Part shown: one piece after another, positions 32,550-43,036 of the stretch
Position numbering within the stretch: position 1 is the stretch's first letter
Layout of the letters: each line of letters begins with the position of its first letter
Assembly: GCA_963971575.1 (NCBI GenBank)
Contig: OZ020625.1
Location: 1,550,001 to 1,614,000, forward strand
Length of the DNA: 64,000 nucleotides
Source: Liopterus haemorrhoidalis
Lineage: Eukaryota; Arthropoda; Insecta; Coleoptera; Dytiscidae
Reading direction: 5' to 3'
The notes under the pieces: model-generated
Told to the model about the DNA's origin: nothing
Database searches by the model: none
The model's input: only the letters and a program-made list of their open reading frames with translations
Translations under genes and position numbers: made by a program

Positions 32550-33282
32550 GGGGAGGGTAGGGTCTGATAACCACATTTTAAGCATATTTTTGTGAATTTT
32601 TTTCAAACCTATGGATAAATTTATTCATTTTCAAACTAAGTACATATATAAAGTATGTTTTGAAGAAGATACAAAAAAATTTTGAAGACAAAATATGGCG
32701 AAATGAGCCAGCTGTGGCAAATCTTCTCAGACTCCGGGAAAAAAATTAGATTTTGCGGTGACCAGCATAACTCGTCACTGGATCATCTGAAATCAAAAAT
32801 CCAAAAAGATTTTGTTAGTTTATGAGTTTGCCGAGGTAACGACATTGAGATATATTTTTTTTCATGGTTTTTTTTTATTTAACAATCACAAATATACTCA
32901 TTTTTAGGTTTTTTTTAGGGGGAATTACTTTTTTTGTCTTCTAAGTAACGCTAAAAACTGAAAAATCATTTTAAAAATAAAAACTCAACGTCATTACCTC
33001 GGCAAACTCATAAACTAACAAAATCTTTTTGAATTTTTGATTTCAGATGATCCAGTGACGAGTTATGCTGGTCACCGCAAAATCTAATTTTTTTCCCGGA
33101 GTCTGAGAAGATTTGCCACAGCTGGCTCATTTCGCAATATTTTGCCTTCAAAATTTTTTTGTATCTTCTTCAAAACATACTTTATATATGTACTTAGTTT
33201 GAAAATGAATAAATTTATCCTTAGATTTGAAAAAAATTCACAAAAATATGCTTTAAATGTGGTTATCAGACCCTACGCCCCC
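32550..33282. mobile_element. Foldback FB2, copy 1 (733 bp)
   Basis: Arms of about 330 bp are near-perfect inverted repeats; ends GGGGAGGGTAGGGTCTGATA and the reverse. TTAA precedes it, but the right flank is TTTC, because the right side joins mariner family C instead of continuing family A. It shares core blocks with 43643-44415 (GGATCATCT, GTTAGTTTATGAGTTT, GGTAACG). Confidence 0.85.
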
Positions 33283-33286
33283 TTTC

Positions 33287-33925
33287 GTCTTCAAAAAAGT
33301 AAGGGCCGATAATTCCTCGCGCCGACATCGCAGCCCATACGGTCACTTTAGGCGAATGTAGGGGTTTCTGATGTTTGCGTTTCGGATTCGTTGCACTCCA
33401 GTAGCGGCAGTTCTGCTTATTTACGTGGCCATTAAGATGAAAATGAGCTTCATCCGAAAACAAAATGTTGGTAAACGTTGAAAATCGCTCAATCACCTGA
33501 TTTACGAAATTAAGACTCTGACTGGCATCTTGGGGCTTTAATTCTTGCACCAATTGAATTTTGTAGGGGTGCAGCTTTAGGTCTTTGTGCATAATGCGAT
33601 GTAATGATGATCTATGCACATTTAAAGCACTTGCGCGCTTCCGAATTGAAAGGTTCGGGTCGTCACGAACAGACTGATTAACATTCTCCACGTTTTCTAC
33701 CGTTCTTGATGACCTAGGTCGCCCGGATTTTGATTTATCCAGCGTTGTACCAGTCTCTTCAAACTTTTTAACCCAATGTCGAATGAGAGAAATGCTTGGC
33801 GCATCATTTAAGTGGCGAAAACCTCGAATACTGCAGAATTTTCTACGCGCTACAGTCGCCGAATCACCGTTTTTGTAAAACTCTCGCACGCATAACGCGC
33901 GGTCTGCTCCCGAGAAACACTCCAT
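33287..33925 (-). pseudogene. DD41D family C transposase, N-terminal two-thirds
   Basis: Starts MECFSGADRALCVREFYKNG and stays open for about 213 residues through both helix-turn-helix motifs and the first catalytic D (FSDEAHFHLNG) to FFEDER, where the foldback replaces the rest. The element's 5' terminus is at 34038 (CAAGGTGTCTCAAAAG next to TA). It has no stop in the part that remains and carries the 19 codons missing from the 20.4-kb copy. Confidence 0.9.
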
Positions 33926-34040
33926 AGCGACTGAATTCCCAAGCCAGGCTACCGATTGACATAACCCCCGCGCCCCTCGGATACGTTGCGTTCACGCAGT
34001 AAGCTTAATAAATATAAAATTTCTTTTGAGACACCTTGTA

Positions 34041-34835
34041 TAAATGGCAACCCACATATGTCACTACTTGAAATTTTTGTGGGAAAAAAACATTCTACGC
34101 TACTGAATTAAACAAAGATAACTTGAACAAGGATAGCAAGATCCAGATAGGAGACAGAGATAAATAGAAATTTCAATAGAACCAACAAAGATAGAAGATG
34201 CCAGCTGACTGATAAAGAACGATATATAAATGGGGGTATATGAACTTCCATAAGATGAAAAGAGACAGCCTATCTGCGAGAAAGACAGAAAATAGGATGA
34301 AATACACCAAAAACCTTTGGTATGACAAAGATAGCATGAACTTAAATTTCAATAGTAGTAACAAGGATAGGAAATTCACATACCAATGAGGTAGAAAAGG
34401 ATGTAGTATTTTAAAACAGAGATATACAAACAAGAGGATGTTTTTAATGTGTAAGACAAGGATAAAAACAAAAAACAAGGAACTAATATCAGGCGTGGGA
34501 TAGAATGAGATGGTACAATTTGTTTGGGATAGGATGAAAAAGGATGTAATATAAAAGAGAAAAACATACTACTTGGTTGTTAGATAAGGAAGGAGAATGG
34601 ATATTAAAGGAGTATTACAATGCAATAAACAAGGAAGAAAGATGGACAATAGGACTGTTTGAGGAAGACAAAAATACCAGAATATAAAAGAATGTGATTT
34701 GAGACAAAATAATATGCGTAATACAAAAAGATTTTTAGGAAAAAAAATCTTGAAATGTTTAAATTTGGTTGTTTATAAATCCAGGATAACACCCAGGAAT
34801 TATTTTTCTGCGTCCACGAACAAAATTTTGATTTC
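34041..34835. other. Purine-rich AAAGATAG-type tract, no gene
   Basis: Repeated words such as AACAAGGATAG, ACAAAGATAG and AGACAGAGATA, plus CAGCTGACTGA at 34203 matching 32427. It looks like the continuation of the purine-rich tract at 32200, split by the transposon block. The antisense ORFs are low-complexity. Confidence 0.5.
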
Positions 34836-34872
34836 TTTTTACCGACCGCCAACATGTATAAGGGAATATTTT
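34836..34872 (+). mobile_element. HINE-1 5' scrap
   Basis: TTTTTACCGACCGCCAACAT followed by GTATAAGGGAATATT, then unrelated DNA. Confidence 0.6.
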
Positions 34873-34918
34873 AATATAAAATTTGTTTTGGCATCCCAAA
34901 TAATCATCATTCACTTAC

Positions 34919-34972
34919 TAAATACCTGCAAAACCCTGAAATGTGTGAAAATTCACACTTCACATCAATTTT
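34919..34972 (+). mobile_element. HINE-2 3' terminal hairpin fused to HINE-1
   Basis: AATACCTGCAAAACCCTGAA then GTGTGAAAATTCACAC (hairpin) and TTCACATCAATTTTT. It is directly followed by HINE-1 ACCGACCGCC. The same fusion occurs at 53547-53594. Confidence 0.75.
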
Positions 34973-36518
34973 TACCGACCGCCAACATATATAAGGGAGG
35001 TATTGTGATCATACCGATTTTGACATTTCGAGATTTCGATGGATCTCCATGAATTGAGGTCCCTACATAACGTTTTGGCTATTTTTAGCATGGTATCTGT
35101 CGGTCTGTCTGTCCGTCTGTCTGTCTGTCTGTCTGTCCGTCTGTCTGTCCGTCCGTCTGTCCGTCCGTCCGTCTGTCTGTCTGTGTACACGTGCAGAGCA
35201 AATTCGGCTGAAAGGATTTTTATGAAACTTCATATTTAAGCTTCTGCCATCAATGGTACGAGTTGATCAACTTTTGATAAAAATCGGTTGACTACAAATG
35301 GGAGTTTATTCGTGTCGATTTTAAGATTTTTGCGAATATTAAACAACAGAAAAATATGTTGAAAAAATTTATTTAACAAAAGTTGCTACAAAAACAAATA
35401 ACTTACAACTTGCCGACCGGCGTAGCGTAGTGGTAACACATGTGCCTGCGTTGCAAAGGTCTCGGGTTCGAATCCCGTTCAGGCATGGACATTTTCTCAA
35501 AATAAAAATTGTCCTGGCTAATTGCCACAGCAGCATAAGCCATTAAATTTAAAAAAAAAAACTTACAACTTATATTTGAGAAATTTTTTGGATAAAACGA
35601 AAAAGTTCATACCGATTTTGACATTTAGAGATTTCGATGGATCTCCCCGAATTGAGGTCCCTGCATAACGTTTTGACTATTTTTAGCATGATGTCTGTCG
35701 GTCTGTCTGTCCGTCTCTCCGTCTGTCTGTCTGTCTGTCCGTTCGTCTGTCTGTGTACACTTGCACAGCAAATTCGGCTAAAAGGATTTTTATGAAACTT
35801 CATATTTAAGCTTCTGACATCAATGGCACGAGTTGATCAACTTTTGGTAAAAATCGGTTGACTAAAAATGGGAGTTTACTCGTGTCGATTTTAAGATTTT
35901 TGCGAATTTTTAGCAACAAAAAAATATTTCGAAAAAATTTATTTAACACAAGTTGCTATAAAAGAAATAACTAACAACTTTTATATGAGATATTTTTTGG
36001 TAAAACGAAATTTTTTTGAAAAAATCTCATTTTTTTCATACTTATATGTAACGTTTCCATGGTCATGATAAATAATATCTCTGTTAGAAAATATTGGGCC
36101 AAGTTATTTCTACTCTGCTGCTAGAATGTATTTTATACAAGTACTTTATGATGGCGGACGGTCCTGTGGTAGCCACAGCTGATTTTTTAAAATTATTTTG
36201 CATTTTAATTTCCTAATTTTAAGATTTTTGCGAATATTTAGCAAAAAAAAAAATATTTCGAAAAAAATTATTTAACACAAGTTGCTATAAAAGAAATAAC
36301 TAACAACTTTTATATGAGATATTTTTTGGTAAAACGAAATTTTTTTGAAAAAATCTCATTTTTTTCATACTTATATGTAACGTTTCCATAGTCATGATAA
36401 ATAATATCTTTGTTAGAAAATATTAGGCCAAGTTATTTCTACTCTGCTGCTAGAATGTATTTTATACAAGTACTTTGTGATGACGGTCGGTCTTGTGGTG
36501 GGCACAGCTGATTTTTTA
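34973..36518 (+). mobile_element. Tandem HINE-1 array (two and a half copies)
   Basis: Copy 1 runs 34973-35605 (with a SINE at 35412), copy 2 35606-36195, and copy 3 (3' half only) about 36212-36518. Copies 2 and 3 each end with GTGGTAGCCACAGCTG-type hairpins. GTCT/GTCC tracts are at 35100-35190 and 35695-35756. Head-to-tail tandems are common for Helentron-type elements. Confidence 0.8.
35412..35560 (+). mobile_element. tRNA-derived SINE with 11-bp target duplication
   Basis: The head GCCGACCGGCGTAGCGTAGT then GGTAACACATG contains an A box-like TAGCGTAGTGG, and GGTTCGAATCCCG is a canonical B box. The tRNA-unrelated body CAAAATAAAAATTGTCCTGG is followed by an A-rich tail. ACTTACAACTT is repeated exactly at 35401-35411 and 35561-35571, the hallmark of LINE-driven target-primed insertion. 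Confidence 0.93.
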
Positions 36519-37031
36519 CCTATTCAAATAAAGACAGAATAGAAGAAACTAATAGAAAGTAAATCACCCAAATTGCATTGTTTAATTCGCTTTTATTGAG
36601 GTCTGAATGCTGGCCATAATTCTTAGATCTGCAAGAACATTTACGTAAAACATAACCACAAAAGATCAAGGAGCTTTTAGTTTTTCTTTTCTTCATGTTT
36701 AAGTTTTTAAGCTGTTGAGACGTTGGTTTGAAAGATTAACACTGTTTTGCCCCCAGGTGAAAAGATTGCTTTTTCTTCTACAAAGCATCTTGAGATATTG
36801 CTGTCTTATAAAATATCTATGCCTTAAAATAACATAAGCCATAAATTCAATGACCACGGTGTTCGTTTTAAATACTTAGTCTTTTCGTTAGAGGCCGGAC
36901 AAAAAAAGTTTTTAACTGTCTATTAGTTTCTAATTTGATTTGCCAGTGGCGTGTCAATTTATTAGTTAAACTCATATATTTTTTATTATTATTTATTAAT
37001 CTTGATTAGATGAGTTACGTCCGTAAGTTAG
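36519..37031. other. Unassigned 510 bp
   Basis: No gene or repeat recognised. Confidence 0.35.
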
Positions 37032-37264
37032 TAATTATAGTTGAAGGTAATGGGATTCGGACCAGTCAGAAAATAAAAACAAATTTATTAACTTCGCTAA
37101 CGTTTCGATTTTTATTTTAAATCTTCATCAGAGCTTAGTTTATTTCGTGACTATTAACTAAGCTCTGATGAAGATTTAAAATAAAAATCGAAACGTTAGC
37201 GAAGTTAATAAATTTGTTTTTATTTTCTGACTGGTCCGAATCCCATTACCTTCAACTATAATTA
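37032..37264. repeat. Perfect 109-bp inverted repeat with hammerhead-like cores
   Basis: Arms 37032-37140 and 37156-37264 are exact reverse complements by eye, separated by 15 nt. Each arm carries CTGATGA (37165-37171 on plus; 37125-37131 on minus), a short AT-rich stem GATTT..AAATC, and GAAAC (37190-37194; 37102-37106). This order is the conserved core of hammerhead ribozymes, which Penelope-like retroelement terminal repeats carry. I could not fold convincing stems I and III. Confidence 0.75.
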
Positions 37265-37325
37265 TTTATTAATATTAATAATTAAAAAACTAAAAGTATA
37301 AATTAATTTAAAAAATACATATATA

Positions 37326-37726
37326 AAAAAATCAGCTGTGGCCACCACAGGACGAATTTGCGAATATATTTCTGTTGCTAAATATTCGCAAATATTTTAA
37401 AATCAACACGAGTAAACTCCCATTTTTAGTCAACTGATTTTTACCAAAAGTTGATCAACTCGTGCCATTGATGTTCAAAAGCTTAAATATGCAGTTTCAT
37501 AAAAATCCTTTTAGTCGAATTTGCTCTGCACGTGTACACAGACAGACAGACAGACCGACAGACAGACGGACAGATGGACGGACGGACAGACAGACCGACA
37601 GACATCATGCTAAAAATAGTCAAAACGTTATGTAGGTACCTCAATTCGTGGAGATCCATCGAAATCTCGAAATGTCAAAATCGGTATGATCACAATACCT
37701 CCCTTGTTGGCGGTCGGTAAAAAAAA
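37326..37726 (-). mobile_element. HINE-1 copy, internally deleted
   Basis: The 3' hairpin end (CAGCTGTGGCCACCACAGGA reversed) joins directly to the TTTGCGAATAT block, skipping about 200 bp. GTCT tract at 37540-37592; the 5' end ACCGCCAAC is present at the right. Confidence 0.75.
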
Positions 37727-38130
37727 TTTTCACTCAAATAAATTCAGTTGATAAAAATATTCAAAAATTAAAAAAAAAACCCATATGCACGACAACTGAA
37801 TATATTTTAAATCTTATCTCTTATAAATTTAATGAGCTACAGTCATCCAGTTATGTAATGTGATTGATATGTATAACACTTAATAGTTCATATTTAAATA
37901 GACCACTATATGTAGTATCAGTTCGGTTTGTTTGAATTGCGGATAATTAAATCTAACACTAGAAGTCAATAAAAAATACAAATATTTTTGGAGGCTCCTA
38001 AAATGAAAAATTAAAAACGAACTAATTTCTTAAAAAAACTTTTATGTCCGAGCTCTACTTATCATAAATACTGTCACTAAGTTTTAAATGAAGTTACATA
38101 CGATGCTTAAAGATATTTTAATTTTTTATT
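37727..38130. other. Unassigned 400 bp
   Basis: AT-rich; nothing recognised. Confidence 0.35.
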
Positions 38131-38177
38131 AGGGTTTTGTAGGTATGACCAAAAAACCTTTATACCGTCATTTTGTC

Positions 38178-38319
<142 letters not shown>

Positions 38320-38799
38320 TCGGTAAAAATTGTAGCCAAAAGGCTAAACCTAGAGAGTTGAAATTTGGCATGCTTATACAAATCTTTGACCCGCACATAG
38401 GAAAAATACTAAAACATCTAAAAAACATACCCCCCTAAAAATATAAACAAATATATGCTCATCGAAAACAAAAATATATTTTTTTAAATTTTGAGTAGGG
38501 TATCAAATGAAAGCCCTTAGTACGTGGATTAACGATCAAATTTTTATTTTTGCAAACTAAATTATTTTGAAACGATTTTTGCCAAAATTGTGCAAAAAAA
38601 AATTTGTCCCACACCCTGTAGCCCAGATGGTTTAAACTAAAAATCTAAAAAAAATCTAAGGAATGTATATTGGTGTGAACCGAAATAATACAACAGGAAT
38701 TTTTGATCAGATTATGTTTTCGGAAAATAACGCATTTTTTGTGGTTTTTGGTTCACAAAGTACAAAAGTTATACCAATGTAAGACACTCACATGCAAGG

Positions 38800-38884
38800 T
38801 GTGCGATAGCGTAATGGGTTAGAGCACTGGTGTCGTTAGCTAAAATTCGCTGGAAACGAAAGGTTTCGAGTTCGAGTACGGAGT
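38800..38884 (+). ncRNA. tRNA-like segment (SINE head or degraded tRNA)
   Basis: TAGCGTAATGGGTTAGAGCA resembles an A box, and TTCGAGTTCGAGTAC resembles a weak B box 50 nt downstream. The cloverleaf is poor (the acceptor arms do not pair convincingly), so this is more likely a tRNA-derived repeat piece within or inserted in HINE-2 than a functional tRNA. Confidence 0.45.
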
Positions 38885-39168
38885 GAATTTAATTTTTTCT
38901 GTTTTTTTTGTATTTTTATTATGTTGAAATTATTTTGTCAAAATTCTAGTTTTGACAAATGTTGCATTTAATTTTTAAGAGCGTAAATTTAATAACCAGT
39001 CTTATTATATGATTAACAGACGATAAATTATTTTAAAAATATCGTTCATCTTGCCGTGATTACTACAAAGTAAAATTTGTCCTACACACTCAGCATACCG
39101 ACTTCACTTATTATATACCTGCGAAACCCTGAAATGTGTGAATATTCACACTTCACATCAATTTTTTT

Positions 39169-39887
39169 ATTAATATAGAATTGTTTTCGAGTGGTTTTTG
39201 GTGGCAGAGCTAGACAATATATAGTTTTTACCGAAAAGTTACTTCCCGATATTTATTAATTTTACCGAAAATTATTGAGAATTTCAGTTTCAGAATCACC
39301 CTTCTAAAGAAATCATGAAATAACTCTGTAAAAAATAATGTGTTTTTTCGTCATTTAATACAAAATCTTTTTCGTTTACTTTGAGTTCGAGACCCGTCGT
39401 ATCCCAATGGCCTTTTTGTTTTCACTTACACACCTTCATTTATCTAGATGTCTTGCTCTGCCTCTACAATCATTAATCTTCTTTTTCCTTTTCCCTTCTA
39501 CTCTGTCTTTTAACATGTTTGTCCGGCTTGACGGACTAGGTATTATTTAAGAAAATTTATGGTCGAAGAAAATTTAATAATTTGAAATTAAGAGTTTAGG
39601 AAAAAAAAACTATTTCAGTTTGGCACAGACTGCTCAAGTCAGATACATACTAGGGAGGTCTATTTTCAGATATAAATTCTACTAGTTGATGAGGTTTACA
39701 ATTGATAGACTCTACCAGGAATAGAGAAAAACCACGGATGAATAAATATTAAGAGAATTACCGGAAATTAATTATGACTAACTGGGGTACTCGTGCTTCT
39801 CCACTGCATTTAAATACTTTAAATCCAAGAAAGTAGAACATAATACGCACAACGTTAAATAAATAAAATGATAATACAGGTTGTTTA
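39169..39887. other. Unassigned 700 bp
   Basis: No gene recognised on either strand. Confidence 0.35.
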
Positions 39888-40040
39888 ATAAGAATTCTGC
39901 ATTGCTTCCGGTTTCGGTGTAGCGTTCTCAAACTGTGCCTTCAAACGAGTTAAAATCTCCGAGGGTTTAACCCTTTCATTGGTTAAAAACTATATGATAA
40001 TACGTTGTGCAACAGACGAAGGAACCTCTTGTTCACTCAT
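39888..40040 (-). pseudogene. Mariner transposase N-terminal scrap
   Basis: Minus strand: MSEQEVPSSVAQRIII, a stop, then FLTNERVKPSEILTRLKAQF. It is reminiscent of the first helix-turn-helix of GV-type mariners, related in pattern to 43.2 kb (FLTAEGVAPIDIHRRL). It ends in TTGTTTAATAAGAATTCTG, possibly a terminus. Only the first 50 residues remain. Confidence 0.5.
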
Positions 40041-40548
40041 GGCTGTACTGAGGGCAGAACAAAGTGGAGCAGCTAACCAGGCTGGTCCCCCCTCCCTAAT
40101 AGACCGAGCATCAACCTCCACCATCCAGTTCGGAGTTGCTTGCTGAGTACACTAGCAAAATTACCGTTTTTATTTGAATTAGCCTCGTAGTAACAAGGCA
40201 CTAGAATTTTTTTCCTTGTTTGACTTTCGTACTTGTGTATTTCCTGTACATTTTCCACCGTCGCGTGAGTATAAATTTCAATTAACATTGGATGTTATCA
40301 GACCATAATTATTTTTATCAGAAAAATTTATCTTTTTCTGATTACTGTCTGTTATGGATTTTACGAATATTTTATAGATATTATCTAACAATAAAATACC
40401 CTCAGTAGCACGGAAATAGAATTTGTAGTAAAAATAAGTTTTTCTTTCTTGAATATCAGTTAAATTAAAAAAAAAATAGAACATCTTTCTCTAGAAGAAT
40501 GAAGAATGATAACTTACAGAATTGATTAAAAATAGGCTTGTAATAATT
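40041..40548. other. Unassigned 500 bp
   Basis: Antisense ORFs at 40073-40288 and 40278-40484 show no family resemblance. Nothing else seen. Confidence 0.3.
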
Positions 40549-40641
40549 AAAAACGGTATGCCTCAAGGGTCTGTACTTGCACCGCTAATGTTCAACCTCT
40601 ACATCAGTGATTTGCCGGAAACTAAAGCCCGGAAATTTATA
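40549..40641 (+). pseudogene. LINE reverse-transcriptase fragment
   Basis: Reads KNGMPQGSVLAPLMFNLYIS then DLPETKARKF. NG.PQGSVLAPL.FN.YI.DLP is a conserved RT segment of Jockey/R1-type LINEs. It stops at the terminus of the next mariner (ACGAGGGTTACC), so the mariner may have inserted in the LINE scrap. Confidence 0.85.
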
Positions 40642-41215
40642 CGAGGGTTACCTTTTATGATTTTGCAAACGACCACTAGATGGAAATATTGAAATGTGTC
40701 ATTACTATATTCGTAAAATTTGACATTTGTAATTGTAAAATCAGTGGCAGCTTATAAATTGACCGAGTAGTTGACAGCGAGCGCTTAAAAAAAAATAAGT
40801 TTGTGAAAAAATGGATATTACTCGTGAAAGATTTCGTTGGACGATTTTTTACGATTTTAATAAAGGTCTAACTCAACAACAATGCATAGATTCGCTGCGT
40901 TCAACTTTTGGTAATGAAGAACCATCAGAAAAGACTGTTTACAATTGGTTTGCAGAATTTCGTGGTGGTCGTGAATTCGTCAGTGATGAATCTCGTGAAG
41001 GTTGACTAAAATCGAGTGTGATTCAAAAAAATATCGATGCTGTGCGCAAAATGATTGAAGAAGATCGGCATGTGACTTACCGTGAGATGGAGGCATCCTT
41101 TGGCATATCGCAGACTGCAATACATACGATTTTGCCTGAACATTTAGCTGTGAAAAACGTCTGTTCTCGATGGATTCCGCATAATTTGACCGAAGATTAA
41201 AAAAAAGTGAAAACC
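40642..41215 (+). pseudogene. Irritans-like mariner, 5' half
   Basis: The 5' terminus ACGAGGGTTACCTTTTATGA is followed by a leader and a start at 40811 (MDITRERFRWTIFYDFNKGL). The reading has one stop in SREG*LKSS, then IQKNIDAVRKMIEEDRHVTY through WIPHNLTED and stop near 41198. Both DNA-binding motifs are present; the catalytic part is deleted. The leader matches the flanks of the mariner at 12903-13623. Confidence 0.88.
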
Positions 41216-41719
41216 AATATAGACAAGAGTCCATCTGTTAAGTGGTCCACTTTTTCTTCTTTCAGACCAATTTTCAGATTTTTGGACAATATATTTCCGT
41301 GCTTGAAACTGTTGATATATTTTTCAAAATCCTATCTCTTAAAATTCCACTACAGTGAATTCATTTCATTGTTAAAATTTTCTAACTTTTGTATTAACAT
41401 CTTTTAATCCGAAAATACCTTTAATAACTTTTGAAAATGTACAAAACTTTCTTTAAAGATAAATACTGAAAGTGTAAGATATATTTTTGTTTGTTTAATC
41501 CTACTCTATATCAGATTACAGAGTGTGCTGAATAAATTTCGTTTCAAAAAATTTCAATTGTAGATGTATTCTGGAATATTTTATTTTTGTTGAATTGAAT
41601 GTACCAATATACTTAGGTCGTCCAGAAAATGTCGAACATTAATAACCAAATGTTCGACATTACCTATATTACCTATATTAATAGAGACACATCGGAAAAG
41701 TCTAGGGATACAAAAAATA
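41216..41719. other. Unassigned, with a 13-bp hairpin
   Basis: AATGTCGAACATT (41628-41640) and AATGTTCGACATT (41649-41661) form a perfect hairpin with an 8-nt loop. No gene recognised. Confidence 0.5.
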
Positions 41720-42904
41720 TCAGGTCGTGAAGGATGAAGTTTGTAGTTAATAATATTGCCAACTTTAATAGCTTATTATTTGACATTGGCTTAATATTTT
41801 ACCGTTCTGTTTTTTTTGTTGGAAAGTTACACATCTCTCCTGTTTAAAGAAATCATAGTATGCTCTAAAAAATATCAAAAACTTTTTTAAAATTAATTTT
41901 GTTGAAAATTGAACAGTCTGAAATTCGCACTATTATGAAGTATGAGTTCTTACGTGGAACTACGAAATCGCAGACCGCGCGAAACATTAATAGTGTATTT
42001 GGCTCTAGTGTTACTACGCAGCAGGCAATATCAAATTCGCCAAATTTCGTACAGGTTACTTAAAAACCAAACAAAAACAAATAAAACCTGGCTCATCGAT
42101 CACAGCAGAAATATACAACAACCAACTGGACGAAATGAAAGAAAAACAGCCTTGATTGGCCAATAAATCGACTCCTATTTTATTGCATGATAACGCTAGA
42201 CCACACACTGCACAAATGTGGCAAAACTACAGGAATTGGAGTTGGAACTTCTTCATCATTCTCCATACTCACCAGACCCCCCTCTGACTACCACTTCTTC
42301 CGCAATTTGGACAACTTTTTAATAGGAAAACAGTTTAATTCCGACAATGCTGTAAAACTGGCCTTCCAGGAATTCATTGACTCTCATCCGCCAGGTTTTA
42401 TACCACCGGCCTGAACAACCTGCCGCTTAAATGGCAAAAGTGTATAGACAATACGGGTGCATACTTTGATGAATAAAATAATTCCTTATACAAGGTGTCT
42501 CAAAATAAATTTTATATTTAGTGGATCGATTAAAAAAAAAGTAAGCCGTATATAGAAAAAATGTTTATTAATTATTAAAATACACTTTTTGGGGATTTAT
42601 TTCTTAAAAATAATATCGTCTAAATGTAGACCCTCGCGTTCTCGGCACTCATTTAATCGAACAGTAAAATTACTTATGACGTCTCGGCAGGTGGACTCAG
42701 GGATGGCTGCCATTTCGTGACGGATATTTTCTTTCAAATGCGCCAGTGAAGTCGGTTTATTGGCGTAAACTTTAGATTTAAGATAACCCCATAGGAAATA
42801 GTCCATAGGGGTTAAATCTGGACTGCGTGGAGGCCAATTTATGTCGTGTATTTGTAAGTTATCAACCAACTTTTTTTCTACAAATTTCATCCTTGACGAC
42901 CTAA
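41720..42904 (+). pseudogene. Mariner family B, copy 2
   Basis: TIRs CAGGTCGTGAAGGATGAAG and (reverse) TAGGTCGTCAAGGATGAAAT are TA-flanked. Transposase scraps start near 41908 (ARNINSVFGSSVTTQQAI), pass SSITAEIYNNQLDEM, STPILLHDNARPHTAQMW (second catalytic D), YHFFRNLDNFLIGKQFNSDN and AVKLAFQEFIDSHPPGF, with many frameshifts and a missing centre. A family C fragment interrupts the 3' end at 42491. Confidence 0.85.
42491..42846 (-). mobile_element. Family C (DD41D) 3' fragment inserted at TA
   Basis: Left terminus CAAGGTGTCTCAAAATAAAT is flanked by TA; then the last 80 or so codons of the transposase (NWPPRSPDLTPMDYFLWGYL ... LHLDDIIFKK). The right side stops mid-gene, yet a TA follows at the exact point where the host mariner resumes, so only one true transposon end is present. 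Confidence 0.85.
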
Positions 42905-42917
42905 TATAAAAAATAAT

Positions 42918-43030
42918 ATATTATGCTCGTTTTATACGACATATTGTAACACTTGTTTCTTTGGAGCGCTCCTCGCTTCGCTCGTCGTACTCCAAACAAC
43001 TCGTGTGACAATATACTTAATCGTCTTATA
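42918..43030. repeat. Short inverted-repeat element
   Basis: TCGTTTTATACGACATATTG and, at the right, CAATATACTTAATCGTCTTA form imperfect arms around the core CTCCTCGCTTCGCTCGTCG. GGAG/CTCC blocks also pair. It directly abuts the next mariner. Confidence 0.5.
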
Positions 43031-43036
43031 AAACTA

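Noticed and set aside
35420..35490. A functional tRNA gene with perfect B box
   Set aside because: It is followed by a tRNA-unrelated body and A-rich tail and flanked by an 11-bp target duplication, so it is a SINE.
38800..38884. A functional tRNA gene
   Set aside because: A- and B-box-like motifs exist, but the acceptor stem does not pair convincingly and the segment is within a repeat.
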